A stretch of 64,000 nt of DNA, from positions 124,001 to 188,000 of the forward strand of contig CAWEIS010000010.1 in assembly GCA_963809205.1 (NCBI GenBank). Reading direction: 5' to 3'. Of the stretch, positions 42,157 through 49,825 are shown piece by piece. The DNA comes from DATLLN01 sp963809205. Lineage in GTDB: Bacteria > Actinomycetota > Thermoleophilia > Gaiellales > JAICJC01. The notes beneath the pieces were generated by a model. The model saw nothing but the letters and a program-made list of their open reading frames with translations, was not told the origin of the DNA and searched no databases. Numbering within the stretch: the stretch's first letter is position 1; each line of letters starts with the position of its first letter. The position numbers and the translations under genes are program-made.

Positions 42157-43259
42157 GTGGGCCGGATCCCCTTCACCCGCGGCGTCCCGTCGGCCGACAT
42201 GCTGCCGGTCGACGACCTGCGGGAGGCTGCGGCGCAGGCCTTCGCGACCGACGCCGCCGGGGCCTTGTCGTACGCGCCGGGCGGCTATGCGCCGTTGCGC
42301 GAGTGGATCGGCGAGCGGCACGGCGTGGACGCCGGCCGCGTGCTGCTGGTCAACGGCTCGCTGCAGGGGGTCGCGTTCCTCGCGCAGCAGCTGTTCCTCG
42401 GCCGGGGCGGGCGCGCGCTGGTCGAGGATCCCACCTACGACCGCACCCTGATCTCGCTGCGGACGTTCGGCGCGAGCGTCGAGGGCGTGCCGCTGACCGG
42501 TGAGGGAATCGACGTCGGCGCGCTGGAGCGGGCGCTCGACGCCGGCCCCGCCGACCTCGTGTACACGATCCCCACCTTCCAGAACCCGGCCGGCGTCACG
42601 CTGCCCGAGGACGGCCGCCGGCGGCTGGTGGAGCTCGCCCGCGCTCACGGTGTGCTGGTGGTCGAGGACGACCCCTACGGGCTGCTCAGGTTCGAGGGCG
42701 AGCGGCTGCCGACGCTGCACGAGCTTGACGGCGGTGACAACGTCATCTACTCGTCGTCGTTCACCAAGACCGTGGCGCCCGGGCGTGCGCACCGGCTACC
42801 TGATCCTGCCGGAGCGGCTGGTCGGGCCGCTCAAGGAGATCTCCGAGAACACCATCATCGGCCCCAACTCGCTGGCCGAGGCCACGCTCGCCGCCTACTG
42901 CCGGGCCGGCCGGTTCGAGCCCAACGTGGAGCGGGTGACCGCGATGCTGAAGGCGCGCCGGGACGCGATGGAGGAGGGTCTGCGGCGAGCACTTCCCGGC
43001 CGGCGCGAGCTGGACGACGCCGACCGGCGGCTACTTCTACTGGGTCGACCTGCCGGAGGCGCTGGACACCGGCGCGCTGCTGGCGGCGGCGGCCGAACGC
43101 GGCGTCCCCTACGTCAAGGGCGCCGACTTCTCGTGCTCCGGCGGGGGCAGGTCGTCGCTGCGGCTGGCCTTCAGCGCCGTGCCGCCAGAGAGCATCGGCG
43201 AGGGCGTTGCCCGGCTGGGCGAGCTGCTCGCCGAGTCGCTCCAGCCCGCCGCGACCTGA
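42157..43259 (+). CDS. PLP-dependent class I/II aminotransferase (2-aminoadipate/MocR-type catalytic domain); two one-base frameshifts
   Basis: A fold-type I aminotransferase of about 366 residues without a DNA-binding domain. Motifs: ALSYAPGGYAPLREWIGERHG, VLLVNGSLQGVAFLAQQLF, VYTIPTFQNPAGVTLP, VVEDDPYGLLRF and the PLP-lysine segment SSSFTKTVAPG. Two breaks occur: GGG at 42781-42783 (minus one G gives APGVRTGYLILPERL) and near 42982-42988 (minus one base gives LREHFPAGASWTTPTGGYFY). The tail then runs in the third frame to TGA 43257-43259. Both corrections restore family sequence. Relatives act on branched-chain, aromatic or aminoadipate substrates; which one is unknown. Confidence 0.8.
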
Positions 43260-43262
43260 CCG

Positions 43263-43478
43263 CTACGCGACGCCTGCGGCGACCCGCGGTGCGGGGCCCG
43301 TCAGCATCGGGGAGGGCACGATCGGCTGCTCGACCAGGCGCGCCTGGCGAGGGGCGATCATCTGGCCCTTGAGCACCGGCCGGAAGGTCGGACACGGCTC
43401 CGAGAGGTCGAGTGCGCAAAGGCTCGTCTTCCGGAAGAAGCAGTCATCGCACGTGACGCAGCGAGCCTTTGAAGCCAT
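43263..43478 (-). CDS. Small cysteine-rich protein, unknown function
   Basis: A 71-residue protein with five cysteines in its first 29 residues (C7, C10, C13, C21, C29; RCVTCDDCFFRKTSLCAL). These could bind zinc or an iron-sulfur cluster. The C-terminal half is Pro/Ala-rich. ATG 43478 is preceded by AGGGGAGAAGGGGA, a strong purine-rich ribosome site. Its stop lies 3 bp from the aminotransferase stop. I recognise no named family. The 132-bp gap upstream (43479-43610) holds no other gene and shows no confident promoter. Confidence 0.6.
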   Translation of the reverse strand: MASKARCVTCDDCFFRKTSLCALDLSEPCPTFRPVLKGQMIAPRQARLVEQPIVPSPMLTGPAPRVAAGVA

Positions 43479-43610
43479 AGATGTGTCCCCTTCTCCCCTT
43501 TATGCCTGCCCTACGGTGCCGAACGAAGGTCGAAGTGTAGGTCGCAGACGGTCCCGGTTCCACCGTTCGCCGGAATGAAAATGCGCTGTTTGCGAGCAAT
43601 CCGTAAACGT

Positions 43611-44642
43611 CTAGTGACTGACCGGTTGCAGCGTCCGGATTGCGTCGAGAGCCTGCCCGAAGGTGGACACCGCGATGATCTTGATGCGCCCGTCGGCGGC
43701 CGAGACGGCGTCCTTGTAGTTGCCCTTCGGCACCAGGAAGGTGTCCGCGCCGGCCTCGATCGCGCCCACCGTCTTCTGCTCCACGCCGCCGATCTCGTGC
43801 ACTCCGCCCCCCAGGTCGAGCTCGCCGGTGGCGACCACCTTGTGCCCGTGCAGCAGCGTCCGGTTGCTCAGCGCGTCGTAGATCTCGAGTGCGAAGGCGA
43901 GCCCGGCGGATGGCCCACCGATGCCCGGCGTCGAGATCGTTGTCTTGACCGGCACGTGGGCGACCTTCACCGCATCGCCGATGTTGATGCCGACGATCGC
44001 GTGGGTCGGGTCGTCCGGGCTCTTGACGGACGTCATCGTCTTGCTCGAACCGTCCGAGAACCGCAGCGTGATCGGCTGGCCGGGACGCACGGGGGACAGG
44101 GCCTGCACCAGCTGGCCGGCGTCATCGACCTGCTGCCCCTGCGCACGGGTGATGATCTGGCCCGGCTCGACGCCCGCCTTCGCGGCCGGGTACCCGGGGG
44201 CCAAGGCGGTGATCTGGGCGCCCAGCTTGTCGATCTTCACGTCCAGCCCGAACGCCCGCTCGGCGACAACCTGCGCGGTCGTCTTCGAGTCGGCCATCGC
44301 CCGCTGGTCGTCGCGGATCCGCTGCTGCTCGTTCTCGCCGGGCGCGAGGATGTGGTCGTCCGGCACCAGCGACGCCCCGTCGACGAGGTGCTCCGCCCAC
44401 AGCCGCTGCACCTCGTTGGCTTTGAGGATGCTGACGTCGACGAAGTACAGGCCGGAGCCGGGCACCTGCGGCTTCTCGCCCGGCACCGTGATGATGGGGG
44501 CCGTCGGGTGGGCCTTGTCCGGAAGGAACGCGTAGTAGCCCGAATCGGTATTCCAGGCCCAGGTGACCGTGCCGGCGGCCACCGCGCAGACGATCGCCAG
44601 CACCAGCGGCCAGCGCGGCTTGCGGAGGGCGGGCGCCGTCAC
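43611..44642 (-). CDS. PDZ-domain Lon-like serine protease (YlbL type)
   Basis: A 343-residue membrane-anchored protease. One N-terminal helix (LVLAIVCAVAAGTVTWAW) is followed by an extracytoplasmic part with a PDZ domain (AKAGVEPGQIITRAQGQQVDD) and a C-terminal Lon-type protease domain. The Ser-Lys dyad is seen as GGPSAGLAFALEIYD (Ser near 244) and GGVEQKTVGAIEAG (Lys near 288). GTG 44642 overlaps the stop of the rhomboid gene by 4 bp, so the two proteases are translated together. This pairing suggests a joint role in membrane protein cleavage or quality control. Confidence 0.85.
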   Translation of the reverse strand: MTAPALRKPRWPLVLAIVCAVAAGTVTWAWNTDSGYYAFLPDKAHPTAPIITVPGEKPQVPGSGLYFVDVSILKANEVQRLWAEHLVDGASLVPDDHILAPGENEQQRIRDDQRAMADSKTTAQVVAERAFGLDVKIDKLGAQITALAPGYPAAKAGVEPGQIITRAQGQQVDDAGQLVQALSPVRPGQPITLRFSDGSSKTMTSVKSPDDPTHAIVGINIGDAVKVAHVPVKTTISTPGIGGPSAGLAFALEIYDALSNRTLLHGHKVVATGELDLGGGVHEIGGVEQKTVGAIEAGADTFLVPKGNYKDAVSAADGRIKIIAVSTFGQALDAIRTLQPVSH

Positions 44643-45451
44643 GCGATCGCCACCGATCCGGCGATCGCTGCGACCACCAGCGAGCCGAGGCCGATGGCTG
44701 TCAGCGGGGTGATCCGCCCGTACGCGATATGGCCGCGGCCGAAGCTCGACAGCACCAGGCCGGTCAGCACGCCGCCGATCAGGCCGCCGATGTGGCCGCC
44801 CACCGAGATCTGGCCGCTGAAGGCGAAGGTGAACAGCAGGTTGACCAGCAGCAGGCCGCCGATCGGGCCCTCGAGCAGCGACAGGCCGCGTTGCCTCTCC
44901 AGGACGAGCAGGGCGCCCATCAGGCCGAAGATGGCGGCGGAAGCACCGGCCGTCAGTGCGTTGGGCGACAGCAGCAGTGCGCCGAACGAGCCGGTCAGCG
45001 CCGAGATCAGGTAGATGGCGCCGAACCGCAGGCTGCCGACGTAGCTCTCGAGCGCGGTACCCAGCCAGTACAGCGCATACATGTTGAACGCGATGTGCAT
45101 CAGGCCGAAGTGCAGGAAGGCGGAGCTGATCAGCCGGTAGTTCTCGCCGTTGTGCACCGCCGGGCCGAACAGCGCCAGCGACCGCCCGAGCTCGTTCAGG
45201 TTCGCCGAGAAGGCGACCGGGTTGGCCGATGTCAGCAGGTAGAGCCCGACGTTCGCAGCGATCAGCATGTAGGTCAGGTACGGGACGGCGGGTCGTGCGA
45301 ACGCGGCCGTGCGCACCGCGCGGTTTGACGCGCACTCCGGGCAGCGCATGCCGACCGGGGTCGCCGTCATGCAGTCGGGGCAGATCGGCCGACCGCAGTT
45401 CGAGCAGTGGACGCCGGTCTCGCGATCCGGGTGGCGGTAGCAGGTATCCAT
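44639..45451 (-). CDS. Rhomboid-family intramembrane serine protease with N-terminal zinc finger
   Basis: A 270-residue membrane protease. The first 45 residues form a B-box-like zinc finger (CYRHPDRETGVHCSNCGRPI, followed by CPDC and CPEC). Six or so helices follow, with the catalytic serine in TAGASAAIFGLMGA (near 169) and the histidine in GGHIGGLIGG (near 219); HFGLMHIAFNMYAL is the conserved second-helix motif. It cleaves membrane proteins within the bilayer. The zinc finger on the cytoplasmic side probably recruits partners and is common in actinobacterial rhomboids. It is the first gene of a two-gene operon with the Lon-like protease. Confidence 0.9.
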   Translation of the reverse strand: MDTCYRHPDRETGVHCSNCGRPICPDCMTATPVGMRCPECASNRAVRTAAFARPAVPYLTYMLIAANVGLYLLTSANPVAFSANLNELGRSLALFGPAVHNGENYRLISSAFLHFGLMHIAFNMYALYWLGTALESYVGSLRFGAIYLISALTGSFGALLLSPNALTAGASAAIFGLMGALLVLERQRGLSLLEGPIGGLLLVNLLFTFAFSGQISVGGHIGGLIGGVLTGLVLSSFGRGHIAYGRITPLTAIGLGSLVVAAIAGSVAIA

Positions 45452-45481
45452 CGTGACGACCAGTCTACGGGCGCCGGATTG

Positions 45482-46243
45482 CTACCAGATTCCCTGCAGT
45501 GCTCCGCCGTCGACGGGCAGCACGACGCCCGAGATGTACGCCGCCTGGGCGGAGCAGAGGAACGTCACGGCAGCGGCGATCTCGTCGGGCGATCCCAACC
45601 GCCCGGCGGGGATCGACGCCTCGTCGCGGGCCCGCGCGTTTTCGGGGTCCGGCTGCCGCTCCCACAGCTCCTTCATCCGCTCAGTGTCGACCTTGCCGGG
45701 CGCGACCGTGTTGACCGTGATGCGGTCGCCTGCCACCTCCCGGGACAGCGCCTTCGCCCAGCCGACGACGCCCGGGCGGATCGCGTTCGAGAGCATCAGG
45801 TGGGGGATCGGCTCGCGTACCGACCAGGAGGTGATGTTGACGATCCGGCCGCGCCCGCTCTCGCGGAGGTGGGGCAGCGCCAGCCTGGTCAGCCGCACGG
45901 CCGAGTTGAGCGACAGCTCGAACGCCTCGGCCCAGGCCTCGGCGGGCAGCTCGTCGAAGGTCCCGGCCGGTGGCCCGCCGGCGTTGTTGATGAGGATGTC
46001 GAGCCTGCCGCGGCGATCGATCGTGGCCTTCACGGCGCGCTCCATCGCGGCCTGGTCACGGACGTCTCCTGCGCTGGCGACTGCTCCCGGCACGGACGAC
46101 GCGGCAGCATCCAGCCGGTCCGGGTCGCGCGCCACCATGGTCACGTCGCAGCCCTCGGCGGCCAGTGCCCGGGAGATGGCGAGGCCCATCCCGGCTGACG
46201 CGCCACAGACGATCGCGGCCGTGCGTTCGAGTCCCAGATCCAT
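45482..46243 (-). CDS. SDR-family oxidoreductase lacking the YxxxK motif
   Basis: A 253-residue short-chain dehydrogenase fold. The cofactor loop is VCGASAGMGLAISRAL, with ILINNAGGPPAG and VNTVAPGKVDTERMK. In the active-site region the sequence reads NITSWSVREPIPHLMLSNAIR, so the catalytic Tyr-x3-Lys of typical SDRs is replaced (Leu and Asn at the expected places). A divergent FabG-like subgroup shares this change. It probably binds NAD(P), but the chemistry is unclear. It diverges from the agmatinase-family gene across only 24 bp with overlapping -10 elements. Confidence 0.8.
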   Translation of the reverse strand: MDLGLERTAAIVCGASAGMGLAISRALAAEGCDVTMVARDPDRLDAAASSVPGAVASAGDVRDQAAMERAVKATIDRRGRLDILINNAGGPPAGTFDELPAEAWAEAFELSLNSAVRLTRLALPHLRESGRGRIVNITSWSVREPIPHLMLSNAIRPGVVGWAKALSREVAGDRITVNTVAPGKVDTERMKELWERQPDPENARARDEASIPAGRLGSPDEIAAAVTFLCSAQAAYISGVVLPVDGGALQGIW

Positions 46244-46251
46244 CGGGCCGG

Positions 46252-46258
46252 TACGATA
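46252..46258. promoter_or_regulatory. Overlapping divergent -10 elements
   Basis: The heptamer TACGATA reads TACGAT on the plus strand (10 nt before ATG 46268) and TATCGT on the minus strand (9 nt before ATG 46243). Two divergent, nearly leaderless promoters would share one AT-rich core in a 24-bp gap. Confidence 0.4.
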
Positions 46259-46267
46259 GCCGCCGCC

Positions 46268-47245
46268 ATGCGCTACGGCCCCGCCGATTCGTCACACACG
46301 CCGCGGTTCACGGGCGCCCGTACCTTCATGCGGCTGCCGTCCGTGGAGACGACGCAGGATGTGGACGTCGCCGTGATCGGCATCCCGACGGACGACGCGG
46401 TGTCGTACAAGTCCGGCGCGCGGTTCGGCCCGGAGGGCATCCGCAGCGCCTCGGCCCTGCTCCGTCCGTACAACCCCCTGCTTCGGGTCGATGTCACCAA
46501 GCACCTGTCGATGGTGGACTACGGCGACTCGCCGACCGTGCCCGGCTACCACGAGGAGACGCTGCGCCGGATCGAGGACTACCTGGCGCCGGTGCACGCC
46601 GCCGGGGTCACCCCTCTGTGCCTGGGCGGCGACCACTCGATGGTGCTCGCCGAGCTGCGGGCCGCTGCGGCGGTGCACGGTCCGCTGGCGCTCGTCCACC
46701 TCGACGCGCACGCGGACGTCTGGGAGTCGTACTACGGAGCGCGGTACTTTCACGGCACGGTGTTCAAGCGCGCGGCGGAGGAGGGGCTGATCGAGCCGCG
46801 CGCGTCGGTGCAGGCCGGGATGCGGGGAACGCTCTACGGCGAGGCGGACGTTGCCGCGCCCGGCGAGCTGGGATTCGACGCGATCCCGTGGGACGAGCTG
46901 GAGCCGCTCGGGCCCGAGCGGTACGGCGAGCGCGTCCGCTCACGCGTCGGCGGCCGGCCCGCCTTCCTCTCGTTCGACATCGACTTCGTCGACCCGGCGT
47001 TCGCGCCGGCGACGGGCACGCCGGAGGTGGGCGGGCCGTCGAGCGGTCAGGCGCTGGCCTATGTGCGGGAGCTGACCGGCATCGACTTCCGCGGGTTCGA
47101 CTGCGTCGAGGTCGCCCCGGTATACGACCAACCGGCGAACATCACTGCATGGGTGGCGGCCAGCGCCTGCTTCGAGATGTTGTCCCTGAAGGCGCTGTGG
47201 CTAGAGGCCCATGACGCCGACGAGCTCGCGGACGGCGGCGGCTGA
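46268..47245 (+). CDS. speB: Agmatinase/ureohydrolase family protein
   Basis: A 325-residue binuclear manganese hydrolase. All metal-binding motifs are present: GGDHS (residues 120-124), DAHAD (146-150) and SFDIDFVDP (from 236). Family members hydrolyse agmatine, arginine, guanidinobutyrate or similar guanidines to urea and an amine. GTPEVGGPSSGQAL supports the agmatinase rather than arginase side, but specificity within the family cannot be read reliably, so the symbol is tentative. The C-terminus overlaps the mdh gene end by 45 bp. Confidence 0.8.
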   Translation: MRYGPADSSHTPRFTGARTFMRLPSVETTQDVDVAVIGIPTDDAVSYKSGARFGPEGIRSASALLRPYNPLLRVDVTKHLSMVDYGDSPTVPGYHEETLRRIEDYLAPVHAAGVTPLCLGGDHSMVLAELRAAAAVHGPLALVHLDAHADVWESYYGARYFHGTVFKRAAEEGLIEPRASVQAGMRGTLYGEADVAAPGELGFDAIPWDELEPLGPERYGERVRSRVGGRPAFLSFDIDFVDPAFAPATGTPEVGGPSSGQALAYVRELTGIDFRGFDCVEVAPVYDQPANITAWVAASACFEMLSLKALWLEAHDADELADGGG

Positions 47246-48130
47246 GCGCTCAAGCTGGCCCTGCTCGTCCTCGGTCAGCTCGATCTTGACGATCTCCTCG
47301 AGGCCGGCGGTGCCGAGCCGGCAGGGAACGCCCATGTAGATGCCGGAGAGGCCGAACTCGCCCTCCAGGTGCGCGGCGCAGGGCAGCAGGCGCTTCTGGT
47401 CGAGCACGATCGAGTCGACCATCTCGCAGACGGACGCGGACGGTGCGTAGTACGCCGATCCGGACTTCAGCAGCTTGACCACTTCGGCGCCGCCGTCGCG
47501 GGTGCGCTGGACGATCTCTGCCAGGCGCTCGGCGGGGATCAGGTCGGACACCGGGATCCCGGCGACGTTCGTGTACGAGACGACCGGCACCATCTGGTCG
47601 CCGTGGCCGCCGAGCACGAAGCCGGTGATGTCGCGCACCGACACGCCGAGCTCCCAGGCGAGGAAGGTGCGGAAGCGCGCCGAGTCCAGCACGCCGGCCA
47701 TGCCGATAACACGCTCGCGGGGCAGCTTCGACTCTGCGAATGCGACCTGGCACATCGCGTCCAGCGGGTTGGTGACGACGACCAGGATCGTGTTCGGCGA
47801 GCGGTCGACCAGGTTGCGGGTGACGTCGCCGACGATCTTCTGGTTCGTGGTCAGCAGATCGTCGCGGCTCATACCCGGCTTGCGGGCGATTCCGGACGTG
47901 ATGATGCAGATCTCGGAGCCGGCGGTCTCCTCGTAGCCGTTCGTGCCGATCACCGTCGGCTCGTAGCCGGCGACCGGGCCGGTCTCGTTCAGGTCGAGCG
48001 CCTTGCCCTGCGGGAGGCCCTCGACGATGTCGACCAGCACCACATCCGCATAGTCACGCTCCGCCAGCCGCTGCGCGGTCGTCGCACCGACGTTCCCAGC
48101 ACCGACCACGGTGATCTTGACTCGACTCAT
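47201..48130 (-). CDS. mdh: Malate dehydrogenase (LDH-like type)
   Basis: A 309-residue NAD-dependent enzyme converting malate to oxaloacetate. The NAD loop is VVGAGNVGATTAQRLAERD, followed by DLNETGPVAGYEP, the substrate Arg in ARKPGMSRDDLL, VTNPLDAMCQVAF and the catalytic His in LGGHGDQMVP. The Arg in the ARKPG loop marks malate rather than lactate specificity. ATG 48130 has GGGGGA upstream, and the length is exactly typical. It diverges from citrate synthase (106 bp between starts), so two consecutive TCA enzymes are controlled from one intergenic region. Confidence 0.92.
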   Translation of the reverse strand: MSRVKITVVGAGNVGATTAQRLAERDYADVVLVDIVEGLPQGKALDLNETGPVAGYEPTVIGTNGYEETAGSEICIITSGIARKPGMSRDDLLTTNQKIVGDVTRNLVDRSPNTILVVVTNPLDAMCQVAFAESKLPRERVIGMAGVLDSARFRTFLAWELGVSVRDITGFVLGGHGDQMVPVVSYTNVAGIPVSDLIPAERLAEIVQRTRDGGAEVVKLLKSGSAYYAPSASVCEMVDSIVLDQKRLLPCAAHLEGEFGLSGIYMGVPCRLGTAGLEEIVKIELTEDEQGQLERSAAAVRELVGVMGL

Positions 48131-48236
48131 GAAGTGCCGTCCCCCGCTCTCGATTGCATCCGTCTGACCGCGGGCGATTGTCGCACGATTGGCTACGATC
48201 CGTTGCAGGTCGAACGGAAGGAAGGGCGGGGAGGCA

Positions 48237-49373
48237 ATGGCTGACAAGGGCGGTCTCGAAGGTGTGGTCGTGGCGCGCAGCAGGCTGTGTTCCATCGACG
48301 GCCAGCGGGGCGTCCTGATCTACGGCGGGTACGATGTCAACGACCTCGCCGAGCACGCCTCCTACGAGGAAGTCGCCTACCTGACGCTGCGCGGCGAGCT
48401 GCCGCTGCGCGACGAGCTCGACCGCTTCAACGCCGAGCTCGCGGCCGCCCGAACGTTGTCCGGCGAGACCGCCGAGGTAGTCGACATGCTGGCCGACCAC
48501 GCCGAGCCGATGGAGATGCTACGCACGGCCGTGTCCGCCGACTCCTTCGACGATCCGGACAAGGCGTCGAACGACGAGGACGCCAACGTGCGGAAGGCGA
48601 CCCGGCTGATCGGCGCGATGCCGAGCATGGTCGCCCGCTATGCCCGCCGCCGCGCCGGCCAGGAGCCGATCGACCCCGACCCGTCGCTCGGCCACGCCGC
48701 GAACTTCCTCTACATGCTGTCCGGCGAGCGCCCCGGCGCCGCCGCCTCGCGCACCTTCGACGTCGCGCTGATCCTGCACGCCGATCACGAGATGAACGCG
48801 TCGACGTTCACGGCGCGCGTGATCGCCTCGACGCTGTCGGACATGCACTCGGCGATCACCGGCGCGATCGGCGCGCTCAAGGGCCCGCTGCACGGCGGCG
48901 CCAACGAGCAGGTGATGAAGCTCCTCGAGTCGATCGACGACCCGAGCCGGGTCGAGGACGAGATCCGCGCGCGCCTCGAGCGCAAGGAACGGATCATGGG
49001 CTTCGGCCATCGCGTCTACAAGACGTACGACCCGCGTGCGGTGATCCTCAAGCGGTTCTCGGCGCAGCTGGCCGCGCAGTCCGACGCGCCGCAGTGGTAC
49101 GACATGTCGGAGCGGATCGAAAAGGTCGTGCTCGACGAGAAGGGCCTCTACCCGAACGTCGACTTCTACTCGGCCAGCACCTACCGCTACCTGGGCATCG
49201 ATACGGGCCTGTTCACGCCGATCTTCGCGATGAGCCGCGTCGTCGGCTGGGCCGCGCACGTGATCGAGCAGCATCTCGACAACCGGCTGATCCGCCCCAG
49301 CAGCGAGTACATCGGACCGCCGCTTCGGAGCTATCTGCCGGTCGAGCAGCGCACCGCCCCGGAAGCCGCCTGA
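48237..49373 (+). CDS. gltA: Citrate synthase
   Basis: A 378-residue citrate synthase (or 2-methylcitrate synthase) condensing oxaloacetate with acetyl-CoA. It starts GLEGVVVARSRLCSIDGQRG and has the catalytic residues His in GPLHGGANEQVMKLL, His in MGFGHRVYKTYDPRA and Asp in the C-terminal third (PNVDFYSASTYRYLGI). ILHADHEMNASTFTARV is the standard signature. The short length fits the Gram-positive dimeric type. ATG 48237 follows GGGGAGG at 7 nt. Since propionyl-CoA enzymes are encoded nearby, a methylcitrate role cannot be excluded. Confidence 0.9.
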   Translation: MADKGGLEGVVVARSRLCSIDGQRGVLIYGGYDVNDLAEHASYEEVAYLTLRGELPLRDELDRFNAELAAARTLSGETAEVVDMLADHAEPMEMLRTAVSADSFDDPDKASNDEDANVRKATRLIGAMPSMVARYARRRAGQEPIDPDPSLGHAANFLYMLSGERPGAAASRTFDVALILHADHEMNASTFTARVIASTLSDMHSAITGAIGALKGPLHGGANEQVMKLLESIDDPSRVEDEIRARLERKERIMGFGHRVYKTYDPRAVILKRFSAQLAAQSDAPQWYDMSERIEKVVLDEKGLYPNVDFYSASTYRYLGIDTGLFTPIFAMSRVVGWAAHVIEQHLDNRLIRPSSEYIGPPLRSYLPVEQRTAPEAA

Positions 49374-49378
49374 CTCTG

Positions 49379-49384
49379 TAGGAT
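49379..49384 (+). promoter_or_regulatory. -10 element TAGGAT before the cyclic-nucleotide-binding protein gene
   Basis: TAGGAT is exactly 6 nt before GTG 49391 and begins 5 bp after the citrate synthase stop; there is no ribosome site. Confidence 0.45.
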
Positions 49385-49390
49385 GCGGGC

Positions 49391-49816
49391 GTGGCCCGCG
49401 CGTCGGCGAAAGTCGAACTCATCCGGAACGTCCCGCTCTTCAGCGGCCTGAGCGCCAAGGAGTTGATGTCGCTGTCGCGGCTGATGGACGAGGTGGATCT
49501 CAAGCCGGGCACCGTCATCATCCGCGAAGGCAACACCGGCGGCGAGTTCTTCATCGTCCTCGAGGGCACCATCGAGGTGCAGCGGAAGGGCCGGCGGCTG
49601 GCGCGGCTCGGGCCGGGCGACTACCTCGGCGAGATCGCGCTGATCGACCGCCGCCCGCGGACAGCGACGGCCATGGTCGAGACGGATGCGCGGCTCCTGG
49701 TGCTCGCCTCGCGCGAGTTCCACTCGATGCTGGCCTCCGACCCGCGGATCGAGAACAAGATCCTGCGGACGCTGGCCGCGCGGGTGCGCGACATGAGCCC
49801 CACGACCCCGCACTGA
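49391..49816 (+). CDS. Stand-alone cyclic nucleotide-binding domain protein
   Basis: A 141-residue protein that is almost only one cNMP-binding domain: VPLFSGLSAKELMSLSRLM at the start and the phosphate-binding cassette GDYLGEIALIDRRPRTATAM near residues 77-96. The cassette keeps the Glu that binds the ribose 2'-OH and the Arg that binds the phosphate. There is no DNA-binding helix-turn-helix, so it is not a Crp-type regulator and must act through protein contact. It is one of three such proteins between 49.4 and 51.9 kb. Confidence 0.85.
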   Translation: MARASAKVELIRNVPLFSGLSAKELMSLSRLMDEVDLKPGTVIIREGNTGGEFFIVLEGTIEVQRKGRRLARLGPGDYLGEIALIDRRPRTATAMVETDARLLVLASREFHSMLASDPRIENKILRTLAARVRDMSPTTPH

Positions 49817-49825
49817 CCGGGTCGC

